From positions 20,208 through 56,213 of the forward strand of contig JABGPF010000002.1 of assembly GCA_018645065.1 (NCBI GenBank): a stretch of DNA of 36,006 bases, given 5' to 3'. The translations under genes and the position numbers were made by a program. Shown in pieces: positions 14,878 to 23,130 of the stretch. Source of the DNA: Phycisphaerales bacterium (GTDB lineage Bacteria; Planctomycetota; Phycisphaerae; SM23-33). Position 1 is the stretch's first letter, and the number at the start of each line of letters is the position of its first letter. The notes under the pieces are model-generated. The model ran no database searches. It had not been told where the DNA came from and saw nothing but the letters and a program-made list of their open reading frames with translations.

Positions 14878-16377
14878 CTATCGCGAGACGGGTAGTTTGG
14901 ATTGGAGCATTTTTATGCGCATGTGCATTTCGCTCCACTGGGTGGGATCGTCCTTTATTTTGTCCCATTTTTCGACGGTCATCCAGCCGCGGCCAAACGG
15001 TCGGCGGGCGTGATTGCCATTACGGGTATGAGGAAGCATATGCTTAGGCGGTCTTACCGAACGGGCTGGTTTTGGCATCTCCTTGAGCCAGGCCTCGTAC
15101 ATTTTGGTCATTTTCGCGAGAATATCGGGATGCTTTGCAGCCAGGTCGGTCCGCTCGGCGGGGTCCTTCTGTATATCGTAAAGTCGCCAGGCTTTTTCTT
15201 CGCCATGTTTTACGATCCGCCACTGTTTCCAGCGGGCGATATAGCATTTATGCGTATGCCAGAACAATGCATCGTCGGGATTCGGTTTTGCTTTTCCCAG
15301 CAGGAGCGGCATGAGGTCCTTGCCCTCGCAAGCTTTGGGAAGTTTTGTTTTGGCGATCGCGGCTGCTGTTGCGTAGAAGTCGATTGTGCTGGCCATACCG
15401 GCGTAATCCTTGCCGGCCGGCAGTGTGCCCGGAAACGTCAGGATCATAGGCATGCGGGAGTTGCCTTCCCACTGCATGTTAGCCCCGCGTTTTCCACCGC
15501 GGTAGGGGTCCGGGCGACAGTTCACGGCGGGATCTCCACCGTTGTCGCTGCTGAATATTATGAGCGTCTCTTTTTCAATGCCCAATTGGCGAAGTTTTTT
15601 CAGGATCAATCCGATCTGGTCGTCCAACGCCAGCAGTGAAGCGCCCAGCTTGTCTCGCCTCGTATACTTGCCGCTGGTGTTATCTGGGCGCAAACGTTTC
15701 AGGTATTTTTTGGGTACTTCGTAGTTGGGGATATGTATCGCCAGAGGCGTGAAGTACATGAAGAACGGTTTGTCTTTTTTCTTGCCATGACGGTCAAGGA
15801 ACTCCAGAACATACTGGCCTTCGACCTCGGTCAGATACGAACCGTCAACGCCAATAAAGGACGAGCCTCCGCCGATATACTCCTGGCCTTCTACTCGCGG
15901 GGGATGCATGCCCATTTCCATGAACCCGCGGTCCAGCGCGCCCTGGTCCCATCTGCCGATGTCCCATTTTTCGGTGCCCACGAAACCGGTTACATATCCC
16001 GCATCGCGAAGGGTTTCAGCCATCGTGGGTTTATCGTCGGGAATAGGAACCCCGCGTGAGAGGTCGTACTTCCCGAACCGCTGGGTGTACATGCCCATCA
16101 TCAGCCCGGTGCGACTCGGGCTGCAGGGTGTGTTGATTGTGTAGGCGTTTGTCAGCTTCACGCCGGTCTTCGCCAGGGAATCAATATGCGGCGTCGCGAA
16201 ATCCGGGCATCCGTATGCGCCCACGTCGCCTCTTGCCAGGTCGTCCACGTAGATGATTATGATGTTCGCCCTGCGCGGGGAAGTTGGAGCTTTTACGGAT
16301 TTGGCGGCGGCGGACGAAAGTAATACGCCCATCGCGCCAGCGGGCACGCTTTTCAGGAAATTACGTCGAGTCAGCAT
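14878..16377 (-). CDS. Sulfatase (formylglycine-type), Tat-exported
   Basis: This 499-aa alkaline-phosphatase-superfamily sulfatase hydrolyses sulfate esters. A twin-arginine signal (TRRNFLK, residues 3-9) with an Ala-rich hydrophobic stretch predicts folded export. The active-site motif CSPSR begins at Cys85, the residue converted to formylglycine by a maturase. Metal ligands are visible as DD (45-46) and SSDNGG. The HTHKCY segment near residue 370 probably supplies further active-site residues. An AGGAG ribosome site precedes the ATG. It is the last gene of a minus-strand operon, 21 nt after the metalloprotease gene. The likely substrate is a sulfated polysaccharide fragment, but the sequence does not say which one. 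Confidence 0.94.
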   Translation of the reverse strand: MLTRRNFLKSVPAGAMGVLLSSAAAKSVKAPTSPRRANIIIIYVDDLARGDVGAYGCPDFATPHIDSLAKTGVKLTNAYTINTPCSPSRTGLMMGMYTQRFGKYDLSRGVPIPDDKPTMAETLRDAGYVTGFVGTEKWDIGRWDQGALDRGFMEMGMHPPRVEGQEYIGGGSSFIGVDGSYLTEVEGQYVLEFLDRHGKKKDKPFFMYFTPLAIHIPNYEVPKKYLKRLRPDNTSGKYTRRDKLGASLLALDDQIGLILKKLRQLGIEKETLIIFSSDNGGDPAVNCRPDPYRGGKRGANMQWEGNSRMPMILTFPGTLPAGKDYAGMASTIDFYATAAAIAKTKLPKACEGKDLMPLLLGKAKPNPDDALFWHTHKCYIARWKQWRIVKHGEEKAWRLYDIQKDPAERTDLAAKHPDILAKMTKMYEAWLKEMPKPARSVRPPKHMLPHTRNGNHARRPFGRGWMTVEKWDKIKDDPTQWSEMHMRIKMLQSKLPVSR

Positions 16378-16398
16378 TTTTTAAAAGACTCCTCTGGG

Positions 16399-17316
16399 CT
16401 ACTTCTTCTTGCGTGTTGTTTTTTTCTTGGCTTCGTATTCTTTCCACGCTTTGATCACGCGTGGCGGCCAGGCGAAGCGGGGGGCTTTTGATCGGTCATA
16501 GCCCTTGAGGTGCCCGGGGGCTTTGCGGTCTGACGGGCGGACGTATTTCCACGGCTTGTCGCCGAACACTTCGGCTACGAGTTTGGCAAGGTCCGGGTCG
16601 TATTCCTTGAGTTCCTTGCGGGTGTCTACGTGGTTGTGATCGTGGTCCGGTTTGCGGTTGGTGTCGAACCACGATTGCACGGCTTCTGCCCAATATTCGG
16701 CGCGATTGTTCGATGCGTACTTATCTTTCCACAGGCCCTTTTTCATCGCCTTTTCGTAGGTTTTCTGGAGCCTGTCGTCAAAGGTTTTGTCGACGAAGAC
16801 CAAGCCCATATGGTGCATGGCGTGGGCGAATTCGTGTATCAGGATATTCTCGGTAATGTACGGGTCGCCCTTGTATCGCAGCAGATTTTCCTCACCGCAA
16901 CTGGTGGCTGGTCGGTGGGGTTGCCCGCCAAGACCTCTTGCCCGTTTGTCCCAGAAACCCTTGGGCTTCATTCTGCTGTGTTCGGGCATGTCGGTGGTGA
17001 ACTCGTTTACGCCCATGATAATCATGCGAGCCTTGCGGGCGGCCATTGCCTTGCTGATGTCGGGACGGCCTTCGAGCATCTTGTTGATAAGATACTCAGC
17101 CTCCAGCAACGCATAATCGGACACCTTCTCCGAACTGACCACCGCCACGCCGCTTGCGTTAATATACTTCTTGTAGAACGGGTCGAGTTTAAGCGATCGG
17201 ACCACATTTTTCGGCGGGGCGGTGACTTTGGACGCTGATGCATCGGACGGTTTCCCGACCGTCCAGCCGGTAAGCAATCCCACCGCTAGCAGGATGCACA
17301 GAACGCGTATTTTCAT
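16399..17316 (-). CDS. Exported zinc metalloprotease-like protein (gluzincin-type HEFAH)
   Basis: This 305-aa protein has a signal peptide (MKIRVLCILLAVGLLTGW) and a zinc-binding HEFAHAMHH motif (about 163-171). A downstream NRAEYWAEAVQSWF (about 206-219) can supply the third ligand Glu, as in gluzincins and anthrax-lethal-factor-like domains. An alpha-beta segment (45-110) precedes the catalytic part and a Lys-rich tail ends the protein. Similar proteins are common beside sulfatases in planctomycetes, where they may be inactive binders or peptidases. It lies 19 nt downstream of the oxidoreductase gene and is probably co-transcribed. Catalysis is inferred from motifs only. Confidence 0.78.
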   Translation of the reverse strand: MKIRVLCILLAVGLLTGWTVGKPSDASASKVTAPPKNVVRSLKLDPFYKKYINASGVAVVSSEKVSDYALLEAEYLINKMLEGRPDISKAMAARKARMIIMGVNEFTTDMPEHSRMKPKGFWDKRARGLGGQPHRPATSCGEENLLRYKGDPYITENILIHEFAHAMHHMGLVFVDKTFDDRLQKTYEKAMKKGLWKDKYASNNRAEYWAEAVQSWFDTNRKPDHDHNHVDTRKELKEYDPDLAKLVAEVFGDKPWKYVRPSDRKAPGHLKGYDRSKAPRFAWPPRVIKAWKEYEAKKKTTRKKK

Positions 17317-17335
17317 GTTTTTTGTTTCCGAGTCT

Positions 17336-18631
17336 TTACAGGCTCCACGATCCTCGCATGGGTCTTGCGATCATGCGGTTGGCTTCTTCGCTGTTGGTGA
17401 AGCGTTCTGTTGCGGGGTCCCATTTCAGCTTTTGCCCGGTTCGCATCGCGATATCGCCCAGCAGGCATGCGGTGCAGGAGCGGTGTCCGTTTTCGATCGG
17501 AGCGACGGTGGGCTTGCGGGTTCTTATCCCGTCGATCCAGTTTTGTTTGTGGTTCGAGTTGCGGTAAAGCTGAATCTCGTCCGGCCCGATTACTTCCTTC
17601 AGCAGCGACTTCGGATACGCGTCGCTGAACCCGCGTCGCACGAAAATCCACCCCTTGTCGCCGATGAACTTAACGCCTTGCGGATGTATGCTCGTGTCGC
17701 CGCAGCTAAGCGGTATACCGCCCGGGTAGACGTAATTAATGTGGAATTTACCGTGAACGTCCCAGAGTCCGTCGGTGGGGAACACGCCTTTGCCTTCGAT
17801 CTGGATCGGTCCGGAGTCTTCCATACCCATGCCCCAGTGGGATATGTCCATGTGGTGGGCGCCCCAACCGGTGATCATCCCGGCGCCGTAATCGGATATC
17901 CGCAACCAACCGGGCCGTCCGGTATTGGCTTGGGGGTGTACGCGTTTTTCAGTGTAGGCTTTCCAGGGCGCCGGTCCGAGCCACATATCGTAGTTCAGGT
18001 TTTCCGGTACGGGCATTACCGGCTGGGTTGTCGTGCCGGGGTCTGTGCCCAGTCCGACTTCCACCTTGAGCAGCTTGCCCAGGCGTCCGTTGCGGACCAG
18101 TTCGCAGGCGTGGCGGAAGTTGCCTTCCGATCGCTGCTGGCTTCCGACGTGCCCGATGCGGCCGTAGCGTTTGACCGCGTCGGCCAGTACTCTGCCTTCT
18201 TCGATCGTAAGGCTTAGCGGCTTCTGTACGAATATGTCCTTACCGTTCCGCACCGCGTCGAGTGCAGGGATAATGTGCCAGTGATCCGGCGTGGCGACCT
18301 GCACCGCGTCGATATCGTCACGTAGGGAAACTTCCCTGAAATCACCGCACGGTTTGCAGCCTTTTGATTTCTGGTAGCGGTCAGCCATCGCCGCTGCGTT
18401 TTGGGCTCGCTTGGAGTCGACATCGCAAGTGGTGAGCACCTGCACGCCTTCGATGCGCATGATTCCGCCCAGATCGCCTCTGCCCATTCTGCCCACGCCA
18501 ACGCAACCTATCGTTACGCGGTTACTGGGCGCATTGGCTCCGAAAACCGACGAAGGGAGCACAGCAGGCAACGCAACTGCCGCCGCGGTGGTTTTAAGAA
18601 AATTACGTCGTGATGTATTGTTGGATATCAT
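17336..18631 (-). CDS. Gfo/Idh/MocA-family oxidoreductase, Tat-exported
   Basis: This 431-aa NAD(P)-dependent sugar oxidoreductase-like protein begins with a twin-arginine signal (SRRNFLK, 7-13) and an Ala-rich core ending about residue 32. The Rossmann motif GCVGVGRMG is at about 42-50. The family's EKP motif appears as VQKPLS, followed by the C-terminal alpha-beta domain (WLGPAPWKAYTEKRVHP, GWGAHHMDISHWGMG with likely catalytic His). The ATG at 18631 is chosen over the longer frame because AGGTGA precedes it and the Tat signal starts normally. It is the gene immediately downstream of the Septu island and was probably once adjacent to the creatininase gene. The substrate is unknown. Confidence 0.9.
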   Translation of the reverse strand: MISNNTSRRNFLKTTAAAVALPAVLPSSVFGANAPSNRVTIGCVGVGRMGRGDLGGIMRIEGVQVLTTCDVDSKRAQNAAAMADRYQKSKGCKPCGDFREVSLRDDIDAVQVATPDHWHIIPALDAVRNGKDIFVQKPLSLTIEEGRVLADAVKRYGRIGHVGSQQRSEGNFRHACELVRNGRLGKLLKVEVGLGTDPGTTTQPVMPVPENLNYDMWLGPAPWKAYTEKRVHPQANTGRPGWLRISDYGAGMITGWGAHHMDISHWGMGMEDSGPIQIEGKGVFPTDGLWDVHGKFHINYVYPGGIPLSCGDTSIHPQGVKFIGDKGWIFVRRGFSDAYPKSLLKEVIGPDEIQLYRNSNHKQNWIDGIRTRKPTVAPIENGHRSCTACLLGDIAMRTGQKLKWDPATERFTNSEEANRMIARPMRGSWSL

Positions 18632-18716
18632 GAATGTCACCTTTTCTCGTGTTCGATCCGAATCGGACGGATGTCCATGCAATAGGATACCCGCTCCGGG
18701 GGGGATGGTGCAATGG

Positions 18717-18772
18717 TTACTTGTGCGGGAAGGTGTCGTCGATTGGGGTTGTCGCCAGTTCGCTCAGGAACT
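18717..18772 (-). pseudogene. Creatininase-family 3'-end remnant (left flank of Septu island)
   Basis: Read on the minus strand this encodes FLSELATTPIDDTFPHK and a stop, matching 14 of 17 residues of the C-terminus of the intact gene at 21592 (FLAELADTPIDKTFPHK). Homology stops exactly at the ptuB stop codon. It marks the original 3' end of the creatininase gene, separated from its body by the island. Confidence 0.85.
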
Positions 18773-19390
18773 CTATATGGTGATTCCCATGTTCATGGCG
18801 ACGTATTGGCACACAGTGTAGAATCCGTGAGGCCACTCGCGGCAGTTTTTTAGCATTTTCTTGAGATAGGGTTTGGGGTTTGAGTCGTGCGCAAGCATTG
18901 CCTCCATGGCCTTAATCATCGATTTTCGACGATCTCGTAAGCGGGTGCAATTCAGACCGAGCTTATCAATTGTATTTTGTGCGTGGGAGTCCGATTCCTT
19001 GGCGGGAATGATCTGGCCGTTTTGAGTGTAAGTAAACCGTTTTTGGCAATTTGCCTGTAGAGGTGTTACCATTTTATCGGAATACCAGCCTTGTTTCTCC
19101 GCGTTGCAACTGTCTTGGTGGACGCAACTGGCCAGTAGGTTGGCGTACTTAAACTCTGATGTAGGGAATTGTGATCGAGGTTTCAGATGTTCTATATTGG
19201 ATGACTGGTCTGCTTCAATAGCCACTTCGCAATAACAACAGAGCCCTTCCTGTTCACTGAGGAGTTGTTCCTTAAGGTTGAGGTATTCGGCGTTGTCTTG
19301 AGCGAAGTCTCCCCAATTCTTACCGCGATTCTGCTTCTTCCAACTGGCAAACGATTCAGGCTCACGGTTCTGCTTTTGGATATGCTTCAC
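18773..19390 (-). CDS. ptuB: PtuB-like HNH endonuclease of a Septu antiphage system
   Basis: This 205-aa protein is the nuclease partner of Septu (TIGR02646-like HNH family). The HNH core is visible: CCYC (51-54), IEHLKPRS (67-74, His68), YANLLASC (82-89, Asn84) and a later CNAEK. The start is GTG 19390, 1 nt after the ptuA stop, with AAGGAG about 10 nt upstream inside ptuA, so translation is coupled. In known Septu systems PtuA and PtuB form a complex that degrades DNA when phage infection is sensed. No reverse transcriptase is present nearby, which argues against a retron context. The gene ends exactly at the island's left junction. Confidence 0.9.
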   Translation of the reverse strand: MKHIQKQNREPESFASWKKQNRGKNWGDFAQDNAEYLNLKEQLLSEQEGLCCYCEVAIEADQSSNIEHLKPRSQFPTSEFKYANLLASCVHQDSCNAEKQGWYSDKMVTPLQANCQKRFTYTQNGQIIPAKESDSHAQNTIDKLGLNCTRLRDRRKSMIKAMEAMLAHDSNPKPYLKKMLKNCREWPHGFYTVCQYVAMNMGITI

Positions 19391-19391
19391 T

Positions 19392-21230
19392 TCAGCTCAT
19401 CTCCTTGCGCTGAATAAGCATTTCCGCCTGAATTAGTTCCGGATCTGTGGGCATGTTCTTACGCAGGGAGGATACTATCTTCTTGGCCTTGGTGAGTTGT
19501 TTTCGTTCGATGTAGATGAAGAGTTTGTCCAACTCCGTTTGGACTTCCTCTGGTCTGGCTTTGTCATTCATGACCAGTTCAAGGACACGGTCCATAGTCA
19601 TGCCGTAGGTTTCGGTCGTTTTCTTACAGGTGATACCTTCGCGTGTTTGTTGGAGCAAAAACACCGATTCAGGCTTGACCTGACTGACAATCTGAGGCGA
19701 ATGAGTGGAGACGATGAACTGGCATTTTGGGAACACCTTCTGCAATCTGGGAATGACCAGACGCTGCCAGTTTGGGTGCAGATGCAAGTCGATCTCGTCA
19801 ATTAGAATGACGCCGGGACCGTGGAGTGGGTTGCGTCTTTTGGGATTAGCCATAGCCAGACGTCTCGCGATGTCTCCCACCAGAGCAATAAGATTCTGTT
19901 CTCCATCTGAGAGTTGATCGAGTTGGAGTATGTCGCCTTCCTTTTCAACCAGCAAGCGGGGCCTTGGCCTGCCCGCTACATGAAGATTTCTACAATTTGG
20001 CACGAAGGACTCAATGGCCTTGCGAACAAACTTGACTTCACGTTCAGGGCTGCCTGATGGTAGCTTTTGGCGTTTGGCCTCTTGCTTCACTATCGCTTGG
20101 AAGGATTCTGCGAAGTTCTCAAAACGGGCGCCCGTGCTCTTCACACGCGGGGATCGTAGTAAGCGAAATTCCTCCGTAAACAATTTTCGGATTGCTCCTT
20201 TTCCTGATTTAGTTAGCCACCACAAATTCCGCAGAGTCGAGAATACGAGCATTTCCGACAGAGTTGCCTCAAATATCCGGAACTTCTCTTGACAGGAAAC
20301 CTGTTTCAATACAGTGAAGGCCTTGTGAAGAATACCTACCGGAAAATCTTCTCTTACGACACCTCTGGGATACGAGTACACATCAGAAAATTTGAGTAAT
20401 AGAAATTCAAAGTCGTGATGAATCCGCCACCATTCCTCCTGGCTATCATCGTTCGTCCCGAAATCGTGAATCATCTTAATCAACTGGTGAAAGAAGAAAG
20501 ACGGTTCTTCCAAGATGGATATACTATCCAGCAAGTTATTGATTCTTGGCCTCTGGATATCCGCGATCTTTACGTCTACTCTGTCGAGAGCACGCTCAAG
20601 AGCATCGGTTACTCTTTTGGCTTGGGAACGAATCCATTTGTGATTTTGACTAGCCCATTGATCTTTGGAACCGCGGCGTTCGTTTGCTATGTCGTCTTGT
20701 TCAAGAAACCAGTTGAAAAGGGATTGATAGTTCTCCTTTTTATCCAAGGCGTCCTTGTAAACATCAAGCGTAAAAGTAGGTTCTCTTTTCGCGAACGAAC
20801 GACGAGAAGGCACTGCGCGGTCGATAGGGTAGTATGCAATTATGGGAAGCGAAGAGCCTTCTTCGTATTGCTCATGAATTCGCGAGGCCAGCATTCCGGC
20901 GTCGTCACAGTCGGATCTTCTATCGCCTGGTTCTCTCTCCAATGATCTCACGAGAGACCACTGGTAGGATCTGCGCGCGTGCTTGACCTGAATGTCGATA
21001 GCTCCATTCGGTTGGTCCAAACGGACATCTGTGTCTTTGACGGTTCGCCCTGAGGCTCCAGCCTTGGAAATGCGGTTGACCAGCCATGACAGATTAATCG
21101 CCAAGGCATCCAGAATGGAAGTCTTGCCCGCGCCGTTGACTCCGACGAGAACATTGATTTGATTGCAAAACTCAAGGTCCAGAGTTGCGATGCCGCGAAA
21201 GTTATGAAGTTGTAGGTTCTTGATTTTCAT
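19392..21230 (-). CDS. ptuA: PtuA-like ATPase of a Septu antiphage system
   Basis: This 612-aa protein is an OLD/RecF-like ABC ATPase. N-terminal MKIKNLQLHNFRG leads to Walker A GVNGAGKTS (30-38). An inserted helical region follows (about 90-420). Then come the signature LSDGEQN and the Walker B with HLHPNWQ (VILIDEIDLHLHPNWQ), and an STHSPQIV motif. This architecture with an adjacent HNH gene is the Septu arrangement. It drives phage sensing and nuclease regulation in characterised systems. No clear promoter is seen upstream. Base composition is somewhat richer in A+T than in the flanking operon genes, consistent with acquisition. The pairing with ptuB makes the call secure; the subtype is uncertain. 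Confidence 0.9.
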   Translation of the reverse strand: MKIKNLQLHNFRGIATLDLEFCNQINVLVGVNGAGKTSILDALAINLSWLVNRISKAGASGRTVKDTDVRLDQPNGAIDIQVKHARRSYQWSLVRSLEREPGDRRSDCDDAGMLASRIHEQYEEGSSLPIIAYYPIDRAVPSRRSFAKREPTFTLDVYKDALDKKENYQSLFNWFLEQDDIANERRGSKDQWASQNHKWIRSQAKRVTDALERALDRVDVKIADIQRPRINNLLDSISILEEPSFFFHQLIKMIHDFGTNDDSQEEWWRIHHDFEFLLLKFSDVYSYPRGVVREDFPVGILHKAFTVLKQVSCQEKFRIFEATLSEMLVFSTLRNLWWLTKSGKGAIRKLFTEEFRLLRSPRVKSTGARFENFAESFQAIVKQEAKRQKLPSGSPEREVKFVRKAIESFVPNCRNLHVAGRPRPRLLVEKEGDILQLDQLSDGEQNLIALVGDIARRLAMANPKRRNPLHGPGVILIDEIDLHLHPNWQRLVIPRLQKVFPKCQFIVSTHSPQIVSQVKPESVFLLQQTREGITCKKTTETYGMTMDRVLELVMNDKARPEEVQTELDKLFIYIERKQLTKAKKIVSSLRKNMPTDPELIQAEMLIQRKEMS

Positions 21231-21591
21231 AATAGTTCACTTCATCACAAATAGTATTCTAGCAGAATTTTTTGCCTCTTGGGAGGTCTTCCCGGCTTCG
21301 CTGGGGAATCATGGAGATTCACTGTCTCGTATATCGGTTGATAGAAGACATTTACCTTATCTTCTTCAGCCTATGTTGGGTAGATTACCATACTTTTTAC
21401 TGCCACGCCAGTTAAGGGATTCTGTTATGTGTTGCCGGAGGCAGAGGTGCATTGGCATGATGTCTGTGAGTATCTCTATGCAAACCCGCGTGGTGTTCAA
21501 TAACCGAGCATTTTGGTTTGGTAGTTTTTTTGTTCTGGAATAGGGCTCTCTCGCACAAGAAATTGTCTTGCGGGAAGTACGGATACAAGAG
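21231..21591. other. Non-coding interval inside the Septu island
   Basis: This 361-nt stretch upstream of ptuA contains no convincing gene, transposase or integrase. Its right end abuts the creatininase stop codon. It presumably holds the ptuA promoter, and perhaps the recombination site or a decayed fragment. A TAGAATACTAT stretch at about 21255 (minus strand) is a possible -10 region. Confidence 0.4.
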
Positions 21592-22362
21592 TTACTTATG
21601 CGGGAAAGTCTTGTCGATTGGCGTATCGGCCAGTTCGGCCAGGAATCTTGCGACCCGCCCGCAAACCAGTTGCAGATACGCCTGGCCCCGCTCGGCCGTT
21701 GCGCCGGTCGGGTCGCCGGAGGCGCAGTGGTCGTTCAGGCGATCGAAGCGGCGGGAGGTTTTTACCCATCCTTCATTTAGGGCTTCAAAGAGGAACTCGG
21801 GCGTCCTGCCGTCTCCGGCCTGGTCCGGTTCGACCAGTTCCAGATACAACGCCAGCGCCACCGATGTTTCCAACTGTCCGGCGTGATCGTCCGGGCGGTC
21901 GAAGATTTCATCGTATTTGTCCCGCCCGACGGTCCACCAGTCGCACTGGAACACGTGGACGTCCAGGTCGCATTGAATCTGGCGGATCAGCGGAGTGAAA
22001 TCATTACCGCCGTGCCCGTTGAGCAGCACGATCTTGCGGATTCCATGGGCCATCAGAGATACGATTATCTCTCGGACCATCGCGTCGAGCGTGGCTTGCG
22101 ACACGTGAATCGCCATGGGGAACGCCATCAGGTTGCAGTCAACCCCGTACGGAAGCGCGGGCAGGCATAGCACTGATTCGCACTGCTCGAACGCCATGCG
22201 GCAGGACTCGCGTGCTACGTGTGTTGCGTGGCGGAAGTCCTGGCCTTGGGGGAGGTGGCGGTTATGCGGTTCTATCGCCGCCACGGGCAGGACCGCGACT
22301 TCGTATTTGCGTTGCGAAATGCGATGCAGATTAGTGGCGGTCAAATCCCATTCATCGATCAT
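21592..22362 (-). CDS. Creatininase-family amidohydrolase
   Basis: This 256-aa protein belongs to the creatininase family of metal-dependent amidohydrolases. The metal-binding residues are visible: Glu31, His33 and His36 in AAIEPHNRHLP, Asp42, and the NGHGGN motif near 117-122, with Glu in the QLETS segment (about 168). A GGAGAAG ribosome site overlaps the end of the upstream gene. Substrates of the family range from creatinine to pyrimidine and formamide compounds, so the substrate here is unknown. Its last ~17 codons lie at the border of the Septu island and are duplicated in diverged form at 18717-18772. The frame is intact and normal in length. Confidence 0.9.
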   Translation of the reverse strand: MIDEWDLTATNLHRISQRKYEVAVLPVAAIEPHNRHLPQGQDFRHATHVARESCRMAFEQCESVLCLPALPYGVDCNLMAFPMAIHVSQATLDAMVREIIVSLMAHGIRKIVLLNGHGGNDFTPLIRQIQCDLDVHVFQCDWWTVGRDKYDEIFDRPDDHAGQLETSVALALYLELVEPDQAGDGRTPEFLFEALNEGWVKTSRRFDRLNDHCASGDPTGATAERGQAYLQLVCGRVARFLAELADTPIDKTFPHK

Positions 22363-22364
22363 GG

Positions 22365-23126
22365 TTACTTCTCCGGTGCGGCAGGGCGAGTGGTGATGTT
22401 TTTTGTGAACCAGTGCAGGAGGCTGCGTAGTTTGCGGGCTTCGGCGCGGGCGAAACTTTTAGCGACAGCTTTCAGGGTTGGGTCGTTTTTTTTTGTGTTT
22501 ATCAGTTTGCCCAGGCGTTTTAAGCCCGCACGCCATGGCCCTTTGTATGGGGCCATTATTACGCGCGGGGCGGTGATTGAGTCGCCGGGTGCGAGTTTGC
22601 GCCCGATGCCTTCCATCACGAGTGTTACGTCGAGGCGGCCGGACTTTGTGCGGGCGATGTCGAACTGCCAGAACGACTCCGGCGAGACTGCGAATATGAC
22701 GCCGCTTTGGTTCGCGGCGTCTGCGATGACGAATGCGGGCAGATGCTTTCGTTGGCCAGACAGCGTTACCGGCTTGCCTGGTGTCGGGGCGGTGTCCAGT
22801 ATTTTCGGTTGCTCGTCGAACGCATGTACGCGCGGGAGTTTTTTGGTTTTCTTGGGGATTTTTTGAATGTCGAACACCCATCTGCCCAGGACCGCTCCGT
22901 CCATGCCCACCGCAGTTTGCCCGGTGTTGCTCAGTGTGATATCGGTTGTGTGCACGCCGGATTTGTCGACCGTGGTGCGGTGCACTACTTTCTGCGATTC
23001 GTCGGGCAGGGGGGCGGTGTCGTCTTCGCTCAGATGGTCGATCAGCCCCGCCCCTGAGGCCAGGGGTGCTGTAAATACAAATGCGAAAAATACGAAAATC
23101 GCCAGGATTATTGGTCGTATGGTTAT
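22365..23126 (-). CDS. Secreted hypothetical protein with no canonical start codon
   Basis: This ~253-aa protein lies between the PQQ gene and the creatininase gene, 4 nt and 2 nt away respectively. The frame encodes a clear signal peptide (TIRPIILAIFVFFAFVFTAPLASGA) but contains no ATG, GTG or TTG before it. The in-frame stop is a few codons upstream and only ATC (23129) or ATA (23126) lie at a usable distance from GGAG (23137-23134). The GTG at 22985 would omit the signal peptide. The mature part is beta-rich (TTDITLSNTGQTAVGMDGAVLGRW) and no family is recognised. An ATA/ATC start, or an assembly error, is possible. Tight spacing on both sides implies co-translation. Confidence 0.7.
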   Translation of the reverse strand: MTIRPIILAIFVFFAFVFTAPLASGAGLIDHLSEDDTAPLPDESQKVVHRTTVDKSGVHTTDITLSNTGQTAVGMDGAVLGRWVFDIQKIPKKTKKLPRVHAFDEQPKILDTAPTPGKPVTLSGQRKHLPAFVIADAANQSGVIFAVSPESFWQFDIARTKSGRLDVTLVMEGIGRKLAPGDSITAPRVIMAPYKGPWRAGLKRLGKLINTKKNDPTLKAVAKSFARAEARKLRSLLHWFTKNITTRPAAPEK

Positions 23127-23130
23127 GATA

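Noticed and set aside
7000-14900. Integron integrase gene
   Set aside because: All frames in and around the array were read and no tyrosine recombinase motifs (R..H.R..Y) or IntI-like protein was seen.
17222-18217. Long plus-strand open frame (331 codons) opposite the oxidoreductase gene
   Set aside because: It is antisense to a well-supported gene with Tat signal and Rossmann motifs, has no ribosome site and no recognisable product.
18773-21230. Possible retron with PtuAB effectors
   Set aside because: There is no reverse transcriptase frame or msr/msd-like RNA on either side, so a stand-alone Septu system fits better.
21231-21591. Transposase or recombinase remnant upstream of ptuA
   Set aside because: No frame shows recognisable transposase or recombinase motifs; the short open frames are not supported by ribosome sites.
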